Below are positions 14,590 through 23,320 of a stretch of DNA of 64,000 nt, one piece after another. The notes under the pieces were generated by a model. That model searched no databases, was not told the DNA's origin, and saw only the letters and a program-made list of their open reading frames with translations. Location: the NCBI RefSeq assembly GCF_000011365.1, contig NC_004463.1:6310001-6374000 (forward strand), given 5' to 3'. A program made the position numbers and the translations under genes. This DNA is from Bradyrhizobium diazoefficiens USDA 110 (GTDB taxonomy: Bacteria; Pseudomonadota; Alphaproteobacteria; Rhizobiales; Xanthobacteraceae). The number at the start of each line of letters is the position of its first letter. Positions within the stretch are counted from its first letter, which is position 1.

Positions 14590-14643
14590 AACGAAACGGG
14601 CCCCGAAGACGTCGGCAACTCAACGTCCTCAGTGCCCGCTCCT
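14590..14643 (-). terminator. Probable terminator of recA
   Basis: Read on the minus strand, GCGGGC...GGACGT pairs imperfectly with ACGTCT...GCCCGT and is followed by TTTCGTTTTG. It lies about 25 bases past the recA stop. G-U pairs are needed, so the call is moderate. Confidence 0.5.
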
Positions 14644-14668
14644 CGCGAAAAACTCTCCGCGTTAAGAC

Positions 14669-15757
<1,089 letters not shown>

Positions 15758-15850
15758 TGGGTCGTGCTCCTTATGGCGAGGATTCGCTAGGGGGACAAAC
15801 GATTGGCGAGGCGGGCCGGCGATAAAAGCAATGTACCCTATTTGTTCCTG

Positions 15851-15865
15851 GTTCGCAATATGTTC
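15851..15865 (-). promoter_or_regulatory. SOS box (LexA operator) of recA
   Basis: The sequence GTTC-GCAATAT-GTTC (on the minus strand GAAC-N7-GAAC) matches the alphaproteobacterial LexA operator. It lies 94-108 bases upstream of the recA start codon. Confidence 0.9.
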
Positions 15866-16156
15866 TTTTGCGGACTTCGGTACTGTCCGTATTTAACCCC
15901 CAGTGTCCTAAGCTGAATTCGGAAATGTCCTAATTTGTTCTTGATCGGACACAACCTGTTCATGCGCGTTTAGGATTAACTCGTTATGGGTGTAGCGTAT
16001 AAGGGCCGGGGCGTTCCGCCAGAAGAACACCCTGGCCACCAGAAGAACACCCTGAAACGTTCACTTTGGAACAGAAGGCAGGCTGACTGCATATTAAGCT
16101 CGCAAGAACTCAAACCCTGCGGTTAGGACCCGTAAAGACCAAGACGAGGTTGTGTC

Positions 16157-16363
16157 ATGAGGCAGCGCCGTCGTTTCACGCAAACCGTCCCTCTTGAGGA
16201 GCGACTTTCCGAAGAAGCGAAACGTCTCCGCGAACAGGCCAAAGCCCTCCCCCATGGTCCTCAACGAGAGGACCTCCTGCGCAAAGCCCGCCAAGCCGAG
16301 ATCGGCTCGCACATGAGCGAGTGGCTCACATCGCCGGGGCTTCAACCGCCAAAGCCAGCGTAG
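16157..16363 (+). CDS. Small basic hypothetical protein (paralogue of 17540-17737)
   Basis: The 68-residue protein shares most of its length with the gene at 17540: SLEERL(A/S)E...AKALPHG and KARQAEIG(S/A)H(M/I)SEWL(T/R)SPGLQPP. It is rich in charged residues and probably helical, with no membrane segment or signal. The pair shows a local duplication. The function is unknown; conservation between the two copies suggests selection on the protein. Confidence 0.7.
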   Translation: MRQRRRFTQTVPLEERLSEEAKRLREQAKALPHGPQREDLLRKARQAEIGSHMSEWLTSPGLQPPKPA

Positions 16364-16377
16364 GCGCAAAGCACGCC

Positions 16378-16587
16378 TCAGGTATCGAGTTGCCCGGCAT
16401 AGATCCGGATTCGTCCCGGCGTGGTCATTCGCAGCCTGCCCTGAAGAAAGACCATGTAGCCTAGCGCGATCAATCGGGCGCGATGTTTGGCAGGGATCGC
16501 AGGCGCAGCGCTATTTGCAGCCGCATGACCGACCGCGAGCAAAGAGGCGAACTCTTCATGGGTGAGCTTTTTCGCTTTTGCGGTCAT
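16378..16587 (-). CDS. Small hypothetical protein
   Basis: The 69-residue protein (MTAKAKKLTHEEFASLLAVG at the start) is alanine-rich with a lysine-rich first segment, followed by KHRARLIALGYM and a short end. The layout could be a small DNA-binding or regulatory protein, but no family is recognised. It ends 15 bases from the convergent gene at 16157-16363. Confidence 0.5.
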   Translation of the reverse strand: MTAKAKKLTHEEFASLLAVGHAAANSAAPAIPAKHRARLIALGYMVFLQGRLRMTTPGRIRIYAGQLDT

Positions 16588-16645
16588 GACCTCAGCATGA
16601 ACCGCTTCGGCGATCCTGCATGTTCGGTTTTGCTCAGATCCCTGG

Positions 16646-16680
16646 AAAAAAATAAATAAAGGCCGCCTCAGTTGGCGGCC
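16646..16680 (-). terminator. Strong intrinsic terminator without a clear gene
   Basis: On the minus strand GGCCGCC-aactga-GGCGGCC is followed by TTTATTTATTTTTTTCC. It is a textbook terminator for a leftward transcript that starts somewhere in 16690-17500, where no solid gene is seen. Confidence 0.85.
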
Positions 16681-16891
16681 AGTAGTCCTGTTTGTCGGCG
16701 GCTCCTTCGCTAATTCCCAGTGTCCCAGGCTGAATGACGTTGGGGTCCTTCTGGAGTTCGATCGGCATTAAACCGAACTGGGTCCTGATTCCCCCTCCGC
16801 GGGTGTCCTGCTCCGGCACAATGAACCTTGGCATGGCGTGTGCAGACGAAGGATTACCGGGGTTTTGCATCATCCCCCCTGGGGCTGGAAA

Positions 16892-16930
16892 GCCGCCGCC
16901 CGCGCCATATTTGAGCGGGCGGCGTTTTTA
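16892..16930 (+). terminator. Intrinsic terminator, rightward
   Basis: The stem GCCGCCGCCCGC / GCGGGCGGC encloses an 11-base loop and is followed by GTTTTTATTTGC. No rightward gene lies immediately upstream. Confidence 0.75.
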
Positions 16931-17539
16931 TTTGCGGACAGCAAAAGGCCCCAACTCAAGGGGAACGGGGAGCTGGGGCCAAGGTACTGGGCCAGCCAAG
17001 GCTACCGCCGGCCCAGGCGCATCAACATGCACCAGGGCGCCATCCCCGGGCGATGGGGCAATCGGCTTAGTCAGGATTTGCAAGCGAGTGCCCCACATGC
17101 AGCGGCCCCGCCTCGCTGGATGCGCGGTGGGGCCGCCTGCTCTCCGGACTGGGGCTGGATCCGTCCGGTGGGCCAATTCAGCCTATGCCCGTTAGCGGGA
17201 AGTCGTGACTGCTCAAAAGGGGCATCCCTCGGGTGTCCCAATTCGGTATTGCGGGTGTCCCAATTGGACAGCACCCGGATTTTGGTGCTGGCAGGAGCGG
17301 CAAGGAACCGTCCAAGCCTCTCGCCTCGAATTAAGGCCGTGGCAGTGGCCGGCCTCAGCGGCCGGTTTGAAGATCGCGGAGGCTGATTTGCTTTCGTTGA
17401 CTTTTCCCGAGGTGGTCAAGATTGACCATGTGTCCGGCAGCGGACATGTCAGACTGTGCCGTCACCGCGCGCCCCCTGGCTTTGATCGGTGATGAGAACG
17501 CCACCAGCGCTCCCGTCTCCTCCGGAAAGGAGCAGCGCC

Positions 17540-17737
17540 ATGCAGCGACGCCATGTCAAGCACACCACGTCCCTTGAAGAGCGCCTTGCCGAACAAGCGC
17601 AACGACTCCATGCGGAAGCCAGATCGCTTCCACCAGGCATCGAGCGTGAGCGTACAATCCGCAAAGCCCGGCAAGCCGAGATCGGCGCTCACATCAGCGA
17701 GTGGCTGAGATCGCCCGGACTGCAACCGCCGGATTGA
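17540..17737 (+). CDS. Small basic hypothetical protein (paralogue of 16157-16363)
   Basis: The 65-residue protein (MQRRHVKHTTSLEERLAEQA at the start) is the second copy of the pair with 16157-16363, sharing SLEERL, KARQAEIG and SEWLRSPGLQPP. A near-perfect ribosome site (AAAGGAG, 6-7 bases upstream) supports ATG 17540. It is soluble, charged and likely helical, of unknown function. Confidence 0.75.
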   Translation: MQRRHVKHTTSLEERLAEQAQRLHAEARSLPPGIERERTIRKARQAEIGAHISEWLRSPGLQPPD

Positions 17738-17855
17738 AGGCTGCAACCAACTGGCCGCCAACTCATTGTCCCCCATCACCGGCCGGGGCTCTGCCGTAGG
17801 CGCCGGTGACTGAGAGAGATGCGCGCTCCCGCCTGCATTCTGGAGAGCGCCTGCG

Positions 17856-18098
17856 ATGGCCATCTATTACTTCGACCTGCGCGACGGGGACGAGATTGTT
17901 CCCGACGAAGAAGGTGTAGAATTGCGAGACCTGCTCGCGGTGCAGGAAGAAGCCGCCCGCGCGCTCGCCGGCCTCTCGTGGGACTCCGTGCAAAACTTCA
18001 AAGGCGCGCAAAGTCACAGGATGTCGATTGAAGTCAGGGACACCTATGGCCCTGTGATGCAGGTCAGGTTCGTCTTCGATATCAGCAGGCGGCAATGA
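17856..18098 (+). CDS. DUF6894 family protein
   Basis: The 80-residue protein begins MAIYYFDLRDGDEIVPDEEG and continues with a helix (LAVQEEAARALAGL) and a strand-rich end (HRMSIEVRDTYGPVMQVRFVFDI), the DUF6894 pattern common in Bradyrhizobium and Methylobacterium. The function is unknown. A second member lies at 20704-20937. Confidence 0.85.
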   Translation: MAIYYFDLRDGDEIVPDEEGVELRDLLAVQEEAARALAGLSWDSVQNFKGAQSHRMSIEVRDTYGPVMQVRFVFDISRRQ

Positions 18099-18312
18099 GA
18101 CCGCTTCGGTTGGAGGCCTCTCGGTGAGGCTCTCAGAACTTGCGCGTCAACGCCTCTGATTCCGATCTCGCAGCAACCTCCTTCGACTGAAGCTGACATG
18201 CATCAAAGACGCATGAGCAGGGCGCCGTCATGCTTCCGCAATCTTGCGGCATCGAACCTTTTCGCGGTCTGCGGCTTCTCTGGATTGGACCGCAACAGTG
18301 GGGATCTCGGTC

Positions 18313-18480
18313 ATGACGGAAAACGCGCACCAGGATGCAACCAGGCGCAATCATCTGCTCGAGGCGGCGCATGAGGAGATGGTCAAGTTCGAGCGGAAGG
18401 AAAACGAGTTCCGCAAGAGGGATCGCCAGGAGCGTGCCGCCGAGCTCCATTTGCCCCTGGACGTGATCAAGGTTCATTAG
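18313..18480 (+). CDS. Small charged hypothetical protein
   Basis: The 55-residue protein (MTENAHQDATRRNHLLEAAH at the start) is very rich in Glu, Lys and Arg and is probably one long helix. No family is recognised. The frame is open further upstream, but ATG 18313 gives the most natural start. Confidence 0.5.
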   Translation: MTENAHQDATRRNHLLEAAHEEMVKFERKENEFRKRDRQERAAELHLPLDVIKVH

Positions 18481-18720
18481 CGATCGGCTGCGGAGCCGAC
18501 CAGGCGCGCCGGCGAAGTGACAGGCAGCGCCCCGCCTCAGGGACGATCGCATGCTACAGGTACCTAAATACTACCACCAAATCATTGATCGAACAGCGAA
18601 ATCCCCAGCCCAGCTACTGTGCATGGGGTTGTTTTCCAATTTCTTGAAGACAGTGCCAGCCGCCGGCGCATGCCGGCCTGGCCCCGCTGCCATCTCCCCA
18701 CCCGCGCATGCCGGCTGGAC

Positions 18721-18810
18721 CTACATCAGCGCCAGCAGCCCGATGCCGATCACCAGCACGACGAAGCCAATCGCCGTCGCGGCGGCGAACGACCGCTCTA
18801 CGTTATCCAT
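18721..18810 (-). CDS. Single-span small membrane peptide, 29 residues
   Basis: The short frame encodes a charged head (MDNVERSF) and one hydrophobic helix (AAATAIGFVVLVIGIGLLAL) ending at the stop. GGGGTGG lies 4-5 bases upstream of the ATG as a possible ribosome site. Its size and layout match small inner-membrane peptides. There is no homology evidence, so it is a candidate only. Confidence 0.45.
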   Translation of the reverse strand: MDNVERSFAAATAIGFVVLVIGIGLLALM

Positions 18811-19051
18811 GATGCCACCCCGTTGCCGGCGTGCCACGTTTCCCCCATGGCAGCACCGGACCTTGCGGAATCTCGCCTGCGGCTGTGGCTCGAGTGTTGC
18901 GATCGGGTGACCAAATTGGGACCGGTGCGGGGCCAGTCTGCGGCTCTCTCCCGCGCGGGCCTCGATGCCGCCGTCAGGCACCCGTAAGCCTGATCGCCTA
19001 ATGTCGTCCCGCCCGGTGGACCAACACCGGGCCTCCATACCCAACCGACGA

Positions 19052-19080
19052 CCCCGCTCACCCCCGAGCGGGGTTTTCTG
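19052..19080 (+). terminator. Intrinsic terminator, orphan
   Basis: CCCCGCT-caccccc-GAGCGGGG is followed by TTTTCTGTTT. It has no gene upstream and may end a small RNA. Confidence 0.8.
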
Positions 19081-19209
19081 TTTGCGGGCATGGGTGGGCG
19101 CCGGCCAGGATTCGATTCGCGGGCTTGTCAGGCTGTCGTAAGCTCAGCCCGCTAGGGTCGTCCGGCTTATGGTGTTGCAGCCCAGCACCTCAGCCTCCAA
19201 TAACCGCTG

Positions 19210-19242
19210 ACCCGCCTGGCTCTCCCCGGGCGGGTTTTTTTT
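19210..19242 (+). terminator. Intrinsic terminator, orphan
   Basis: ACCCGCC / GGCGGGT encloses a short C-rich loop and is followed by eight T residues. It lies 14 bases before the convergent DUF2798 gene. There is no rightward gene upstream. Confidence 0.85.
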
Positions 19243-19255
19243 CATGCCAGCCGGT

Positions 19256-19495
19256 TCACGAACCCCTCTCCTCCCGCGTCAGCCGCAGCGAGAAGGCGCG
19301 GATCGCGGGCGCCGCCAGCAGCACCACGGGCAGCATCGCGGCCCATGCGATCAGCCATGACACCATCCAGTGCCGGGCGAACAGCATCGCGCCGTCAGCG
19401 GGCAGGCTGGCGATCCCCGCCGCGATCAGCGAGGTCAGTCCGGACTGGAGGACACCGAAGACGAAATGACTGTAGCGGCGGGGAATGCCGAGCAT
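19256..19495 (-). CDS. DUF2798 membrane protein
   Basis: The 79-residue protein starts MLGIPRRYSHFVFGVLQSGL and has two hydrophobic helices with a W-x-x-x-W-x-x-A-W segment (HWMVSWLIAWAAMLPVVLLA), matching DUF2798. The family is a small two-span inner-membrane protein of unknown function. ATG 19495 is chosen because the domain begins there. Confidence 0.82.
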   Translation of the reverse strand: MLGIPRRYSHFVFGVLQSGLTSLIAAGIASLPADGAMLFARHWMVSWLIAWAAMLPVVLLAAPAIRAFSLRLTREERGS

Positions 19496-19600
19496 GACGC
19501 GCCCATGTTGCTTGCCGTCACGAGGCCAAGCAAGGCACATGCCGGGGCCCGCATCGCGGTGGGCCTGGACTCTTCCCGTTCGATCGGGATCGTCAGTCAG

Positions 19601-19852
19601 TCAGTGCCGCGCGTTGGACAGCGGCGCGCCCCGCATCGGCTCGGTGCGATCGGAGCAGCACGACAATCCTTCGAAGCGCCAGAAGGTGACGAGGCTGGCC
19701 TCGCCGCACTCTTCGCAGACGAGCGTCTCGTCACCGAGCATGAAGCGGCCGCGCCTGAATGTCGGGGACGACGCCGGATGCCGGCAATGCGGACAGACCA
19801 GCGAGAACTTCCGTACACCCCAACGTAACGCAAGACGCCTCAGCCAGTTCAC
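19601..19852 (-). CDS. Small zinc-ribbon-like hypothetical protein
   Basis: The 83-residue protein (start GTG 19852, reading VNWLRRLALRWGVRKFSLVC) carries a CPHC pair and a later CEEC pair, the four-cysteine pattern of a zinc ribbon. GAAGAGGA lies in front as a ribosome site. The frame is open further upstream but that part looks non-coding. Function is unknown; nucleic-acid binding is possible. Confidence 0.5.
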   Translation of the reverse strand: MNWLRRLALRWGVRKFSLVCPHCRHPASSPTFRRGRFMLGDETLVCEECGEASLVTFWRFEGLSCCSDRTEPMRGAPLSNARH

Positions 19853-20372
19853 GCGGTCCTCTTCGCTGACGGCGTGCTCGTGCCGTGCTTCGATGTCAGC
19901 ACAGCATAGGTGCCCGGCACGCAAAAGTGGAAATGCTTCAAGCGCACATGCTCGCTTCGAATAGCCGCGCCCGCACAGTTGCGGTTCCTCACATCTGCGA
20001 TGGAGCGCAGGATGTCTCGCCACTCCCGCGTTCAACCTGGCATGTCGCCTGCGGCCATCGACGCGAAGATTCCCTGCGCTGAGTCCTGGAGCAACCGATC
20101 GTTAACCGATGACCATCGAATGGCCCCGTGGTTCTCCGACCATGAACAGAGTTCCTGAGCCGCGCACAGCTGCATCAGCGCAGCGGGCGATGGACTTGCA
20201 CCGCTTGGCGGGTTGGCATCTTTCGGAATGCGATTTCGTTTGCTTCGGAGCGCGCGCGCTTTCGAAATTTCCGTGAACTGTCTAAGGCTTAACAGCGGAT
20301 TTTGCTTGTCCCGGGAATATAATCACGCTCACCATGTTAGAGTGATCGAAGGTGAATCGTGGGGAGGTAACC
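19853..20372. other. Intergenic stretch, nothing recognised
   Basis: No supported gene, terminator or RNA is seen in this 520-base stretch apart from the promoter area and ribosome site of the small gene at 20373. Confidence 0.35.
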
Positions 20373-20561
20373 ATGAATCACAGGGGCATCGAGTTCACCG
20401 TCGCCAAGACGGCCGTTCCTGGAATCTGGCAATGGCAGTTCCGAATCGGCGAGCAGGTCAAGACCGGCAAGACCGAGACCAAGATCGACCAGCTGGCGAT
20501 CCGGCGGGTGCAGCTGCGCATCGATCGGGAACTGAAGGCCATCGGGCGCAAGACAGCCTGA
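20373..20561 (+). CDS. Small hypothetical protein
   Basis: The 62-residue protein begins MNHRGIEFTVAKTAVPGIWQ and reads as a short beta sheet (WQWQFRIGEQVKTGKTETK) followed by a helix (IRRVQLRIDRELKAIGRKTA). GGGGAGG, 5-6 bases before the ATG, is an excellent ribosome site. The type is seen in many copies in bradyrhizobia. The function is unknown. Confidence 0.75.
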   Translation: MNHRGIEFTVAKTAVPGIWQWQFRIGEQVKTGKTETKIDQLAIRRVQLRIDRELKAIGRKTA

Positions 20562-20703
20562 ACAACACGGCCTGAACCGGACGCACCAGATCGGCGGCGC
20601 CCCGGCGCATCCCGTAGCCGCCCGGAATTGATCTGCCTGTGGTTTGGGATTGCACTGCGCGCCACGGCCTTGGGGGCGGGGCCGTCACGCGATCGGGCCA
20701 GCC

Positions 20704-20937
20704 ATGCCGCTCTATTTCTTTCGAATCCGAAACGGTCGCTATTCCGGCTGTGCGGACCAGGCGTCGGAATTTGCCGATCGCGATTTGGCCTGGAAGGAGA
20801 TGACCAGCGCCTGCGCCGACATGGCCGCTGGCATCGCCCGCAAGCTCCAGGAAAACTCCGAATGGCACATGGAGCTCCTGGACGAGGCCAAGGAGCCGGT
20901 GTTCCGCATCCGCATCGTCGCCGAGACGCTCGACTAG
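20704..20937 (+). CDS. DUF6894 family protein
   Basis: The 77-residue protein (MPLYFFRIRNGRYSGCADQA at the start) has the DUF6894 layout: N-terminal strand with YFF, a central helix (WKEMTSACADMAAGIARKL) and a C-terminal strand pair (EPVFRIRIVAE). It is a distant paralogue of 17856-18098. Function unknown. Confidence 0.85.
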   Translation: MPLYFFRIRNGRYSGCADQASEFADRDLAWKEMTSACADMAAGIARKLQENSEWHMELLDEAKEPVFRIRIVAETLD

Positions 20938-20946
20938 ACGCGGACC

Positions 20947-21201
20947 TCAATCGGCGCTGGGCAGCCGCCGCATGGTGAATTCGATGTCGCCGCCGGGCAG
21001 CTCGCGCCAGGTCTCGACCGCGCTCATATAGCCGGCCTTGGGGTAGCGGGCGAAGAAAGCCTGCGCCCTCGCCCGCGCCGCCGCGCGCGGCAGCGTAAAG
21101 GTCTCGCGCAGATAGCCGTCGCCGGTGCGCTCGCCCGGCTTGCCGCCGATCCTGCGCCGGCGCGCCATCCGCTCGGCGAGATCTCGCGGACGATCGGCCA
21201 T
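20947..21201 (-). CDS. Small basic hypothetical protein
   Basis: The 84-residue protein begins MADRPRDLAERMARRRRIGG, followed by LRETFTLPRAAARARAQAFFARYP and a short strand end (GGDIEFTMRRLP). GGAGG lies 5-9 bases before ATG 21201. The very basic N-terminus suggests contact with nucleic acid or membrane surface, but no family is recognised. Confidence 0.68.
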   Translation of the reverse strand: MADRPRDLAERMARRRRIGGKPGERTGDGYLRETFTLPRAAARARAQAFFARYPKAGYMSAVETWRELPGGDIEFTMRRLPSAD

Positions 21202-21302
21202 GACCTGTCCTCCTCTACGCAACACCTGCCAATAATGTAGGGAGCGGGCCGGACGATGAGGAGTCCCGGCCGAAAGGCGCATGCCGCCTCCGGCCGCCAG
21301 CT

Positions 21303-21602
21303 TCAGTTGGCGGCCGTGCCGGTCTTGGTCTTCTTCGGCGCGCCGGTGGTTGCGGCGGACGCCTTCGGCGCAGCCTGCTTCGGCGGATCGGAGCGCATGC
21401 CGCCCCAGGGGTCGTTGGACGCCTTGGCGTCCGGAATCTTCTTCAGCGTTTCCTTGTAGGCCTTGTCACGCTCGGCTTCCGCGGCCTTCTCCTCCGGGGT
21501 CTTGCCCGGGCCCTCCTGCAACAAATTGAGATTGGGCATTTGCGCGTAGGCCGGTCCCGCCAGCACGGCCAGCAGCACCGCCGCCATACGGAAAAGCTTC
21601 AT
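21303..21602 (-). CDS. Exported small hypothetical protein with a KIPDAK-YDPW-type core
   Basis: The 99-residue protein has a signal peptide (MKLFRMAAVLLAVLAGPAYA, cleavage near residue 20) and a charged mature part with DKAYKETLKKIPDAK followed by DPWGGMR, then a low-complexity Lys/Pro/Ala tail. The same core (KAYKAALERIP..., YDPWSGAR) occurs in 23719-23952, so the two are paralogues. Periplasmic; function unknown. Confidence 0.78.
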   Translation of the reverse strand: MKLFRMAAVLLAVLAGPAYAQMPNLNLLQEGPGKTPEEKAAEAERDKAYKETLKKIPDAKASNDPWGGMRSDPPKQAAPKASAATTGAPKKTKTGTAAN

Positions 21603-21687
21603 CTTTGACTCCTTAGACCATTCATGGAGGCGCGGATCGCCCGTGCCTTGTCATCCCAGTGCGGCCGCTAAGGTGCCGCAGGAACCG

Positions 21688-21810
21688 CTACGATCGGCAC
21701 GATTTCGGCGCGTGCAGCCAGTCGTCCCAGATCGGGCCGCACCTGGTGCACCCGTTCAGCGCCAGACCAAGCGCAATCAGACAAAAGACGAGGACATACC
21801 GACGCAACAT
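21688..21810 (-). CDS. Small lipoprotein, 40 residues
   Basis: The short frame reads MLRRYVLVFCLIALGLALNG followed by Cys21 and CTRCGPIWDDWLHAPKSCRS. A basic head, a hydrophobic helix and a lipobox-like L-N-G-C make it a small lipoprotein with three further Cys-rich positions. GGGTGGG lies just upstream of the ATG. Such very short lipoproteins are often missed in annotation. Confidence 0.6.
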   Translation of the reverse strand: MLRRYVLVFCLIALGLALNGCTRCGPIWDDWLHAPKSCRS

Positions 21811-21957
21811 AACCCACCCGTACCCAACCAAGGCATCATATCGGGCGAAGTCGGGCATTTTCAAGCCGACCGGACCGGCATCAGACCGGGTGACTTTGCC
21901 GCGCCGATCCGCGCAGAATGGCCGAAACATCCGGCAACAATGGAGGACACGACAGCA

Positions 21958-22422
21958 ATGCCATCGCAGCCAGAAGCCGAGTTCGGCATCACCGAGGCCA
22001 GACGCATCCTCGGCGAGGTCTTTGCACCCTGGGTCCAGGATCTCAACCTCTCGGTCGAGCGTATCGAGCACGCGCAGCCCGCGGATGTGACGGACTGGCA
22101 GCCGGGCGCGCTGCTCCGGATGGCGTTTTCGGAGCGGCTGTGCCGGAACGGCGGCGTGGTCTGTGGCCAGGCGCTGATGGCCCTCGCCGACACCGCGATG
22201 GTGATCGCAATCCTCGCCGCCAATCGCGGCTACCGTCCGATGACGACGGTCGACCAGACCACGCATTTCATGCGCGCCGCCACCTCGTCGGACGTGCTCG
22301 CAGACGCCCGCGTGGTGCGGCTCGGGCGCACCATGAGCTTTGGCCGCGTCACGCTGCTCTCGGCCGCCGACAACAAGCCGGTGGCGATGGTGTCGAGCGC
22401 GTTCGCGATGTTGCCGGGATGA
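21958..22422 (+). CDS. PaaI-type hotdog thioesterase
   Basis: The 154-residue protein has the hotdog-fold pattern of PaaI thioesterases: NGGVVCGQALMALADTAM (central helix with the Asp/Glu-type active site), followed by MTTVDQTTHFMRAATSSDVLADARVVRLGR and FGRVTLLSAADNKPVAMVSSAFAM. The family hydrolyses acyl-CoA thioesters in the cytosol. ATG 21958 is preferred because GGAGG lies at 21942-21946; an ATG at 21940 is possible. Confidence 0.85.
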   Translation: MPSQPEAEFGITEARRILGEVFAPWVQDLNLSVERIEHAQPADVTDWQPGALLRMAFSERLCRNGGVVCGQALMALADTAMVIAILAANRGYRPMTTVDQTTHFMRAATSSDVLADARVVRLGRTMSFGRVTLLSAADNKPVAMVSSAFAMLPG

Positions 22423-22439
22423 GCCCCACGAAAAATGAA

Positions 22440-22475
22440 GAGAGCCGCGTGAACGCAAGGCGCATCGCGGCTCTC
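22440..22475. terminator. Hairpin between convergent genes
   Basis: A 10-bp perfect stem (GAGAGCCGCG / CGCGGCTCTC) lies between the thioesterase and the convergent HdeA gene. There is no T-run, so it may be a two-way factor-dependent stop. Confidence 0.5.
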
Positions 22476-22542
22476 CATCACGTTCGCATCGAAGCGAGAG
22501 GCCGAAGCGCGATTGCGTCCGCACTTCAGTCCGCTTCAAGAG

Positions 22543-22836
22543 TTACTTGCCGAGGATCTCGTCGGCCGCGGTGACGACGCTGACGGTCGGATTCTTTCCG
22601 CAATAGGCACCGAACTTCTTGGCGTTCTCGATGAACACCTCGGTGTCGATGATCGCGTTGTCCTCGTCGCCCTTGTACCAGCCGTCCATCCAGGTCAGCA
22701 CGACCGCGATGTTGTCTTCGCCGCTCTCGAGGAACTGCCTGCAGGTCATGGTCGAGAGGTCCCACTTGACGGCGTGGGCGGGCATCGACGACAGCGAGAG
22801 CGCTGCGGCGAACAGGATCGAAAGCATGGTCTTCAT
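22543..22836 (-). CDS. HdeA/HdeB-family periplasmic protein
   Basis: The 97-residue protein has a signal peptide (MKTMLSILFAAALSLSSMPA, cleavage after HA near residue 22). The mature part is short and acidic with one Cys pair (MTCRQFLES and FGAYCGKNP), as in HdeA/HdeB acid-stress chaperones. The family binds unfolded periplasmic proteins at low pH; in rhizobia the link to acid is less certain. ATG 22836 gives the signal peptide. Confidence 0.85.
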   Translation of the reverse strand: MKTMLSILFAAALSLSSMPAHAVKWDLSTMTCRQFLESGEDNIAVVLTWMDGWYKGDEDNAIIDTEVFIENAKKFGAYCGKNPTVSVVTAADEILGK

Positions 22837-23020
22837 CGGAATCTCCATCGGCGCGTAAGGCCACAAAGGAAAGGCTTGTGAGGAAAGTCGGCGGGACGTG
22901 ACTGACCGCTTCAACGTCGTAAACGAAGTCTGAAGCGCTGTGCAAATAGCGCCAGTATTGAGTTTAGTTCAACGTAATTTCTATGCACTACTTCACAATC
23001 ATCATTGTGGATTAACGCAG

Positions 23021-23263
23021 ATGACCGAGAAACGTGCAGCCCAACGTTACCGTGTTTTCAAGGGTGGAACGATCACCTTTGAAAACAACGGCATCGCGTG
23101 CACCGTGCGAAACATGCCCGCGGGCGGCGTGGCGATCGACCTCGAGACCCCCGTCACATTGCCGCAATCGTTCACACTCTCGATCGCGCGCGACAATTTC
23201 GTGCGGACTTGCCGCCCCGTATGGCGCAGCGACAGGCGCGTCGGTCTCGCTTTCGTGCAATAG
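23021..23263 (+). CDS. PilZ domain protein
   Basis: The 80-residue protein is one PilZ-like domain: the basic N-terminal RAAQRYRVFKGG segment stands where PilZ has RxxxR, and the later NMPAGGVAIDLE segment corresponds to the (D/N)xSxxG motif with Ser replaced by Pro. The family binds cyclic di-GMP, but the weak second motif makes binding here uncertain. It is divergent from the HdeA-type gene. Confidence 0.8.
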   Translation: MTEKRAAQRYRVFKGGTITFENNGIACTVRNMPAGGVAIDLETPVTLPQSFTLSIARDNFVRTCRPVWRSDRRVGLAFVQ

Positions 23264-23320
23264 CGCGCACGATGTGAACGACTGTTCGTATCGCATCCAC
23301 AATGCGGTTATGAGTGCCTG

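Larger units (their letters stand above)
16588..17539. other. Gene-poor stretch with two orphan terminators and TGTCC repeats
   Basis: No convincing protein gene was found in this 950-base stretch. It holds two strong intrinsic terminators pointing in opposite directions (see 16646-16680 and 16892-16930), a GGCCCCA/TGGGGCC hairpin near 16948-16980, and a GTGTCC(C/T)A motif near 16721, 17229 and 17256 that also occurs near 15902 and 15927. Short open frames here have no recognisable product. It may contain small RNAs. Confidence 0.45.
18811..19255. other. Gene-less stretch with two tandem terminators; possible small RNAs
   Basis: No protein gene is supported. Reading rightward, a hairpin GCCCGGTG/CACCGGGC (19010-19031) precedes a terminator at 19052-19080, and a second terminator lies at 19210-19242. 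Two terminators with no upstream gene are the layout expected of one or two small RNAs starting around 18900-19000 and 19085-19130. Confidence 0.45.

Noticed and set aside
16634..16873. 79-codon leftward frame
   Set aside because: Its last codons are made of a strong terminator stem and T-run, so the message would end before the stop codon.
19100..19130. Possible tRNA 3' half (GGATTCGATTCG)
   Set aside because: No matching acceptor stem, anticodon arm or CCA-side pairing can be drawn around it.
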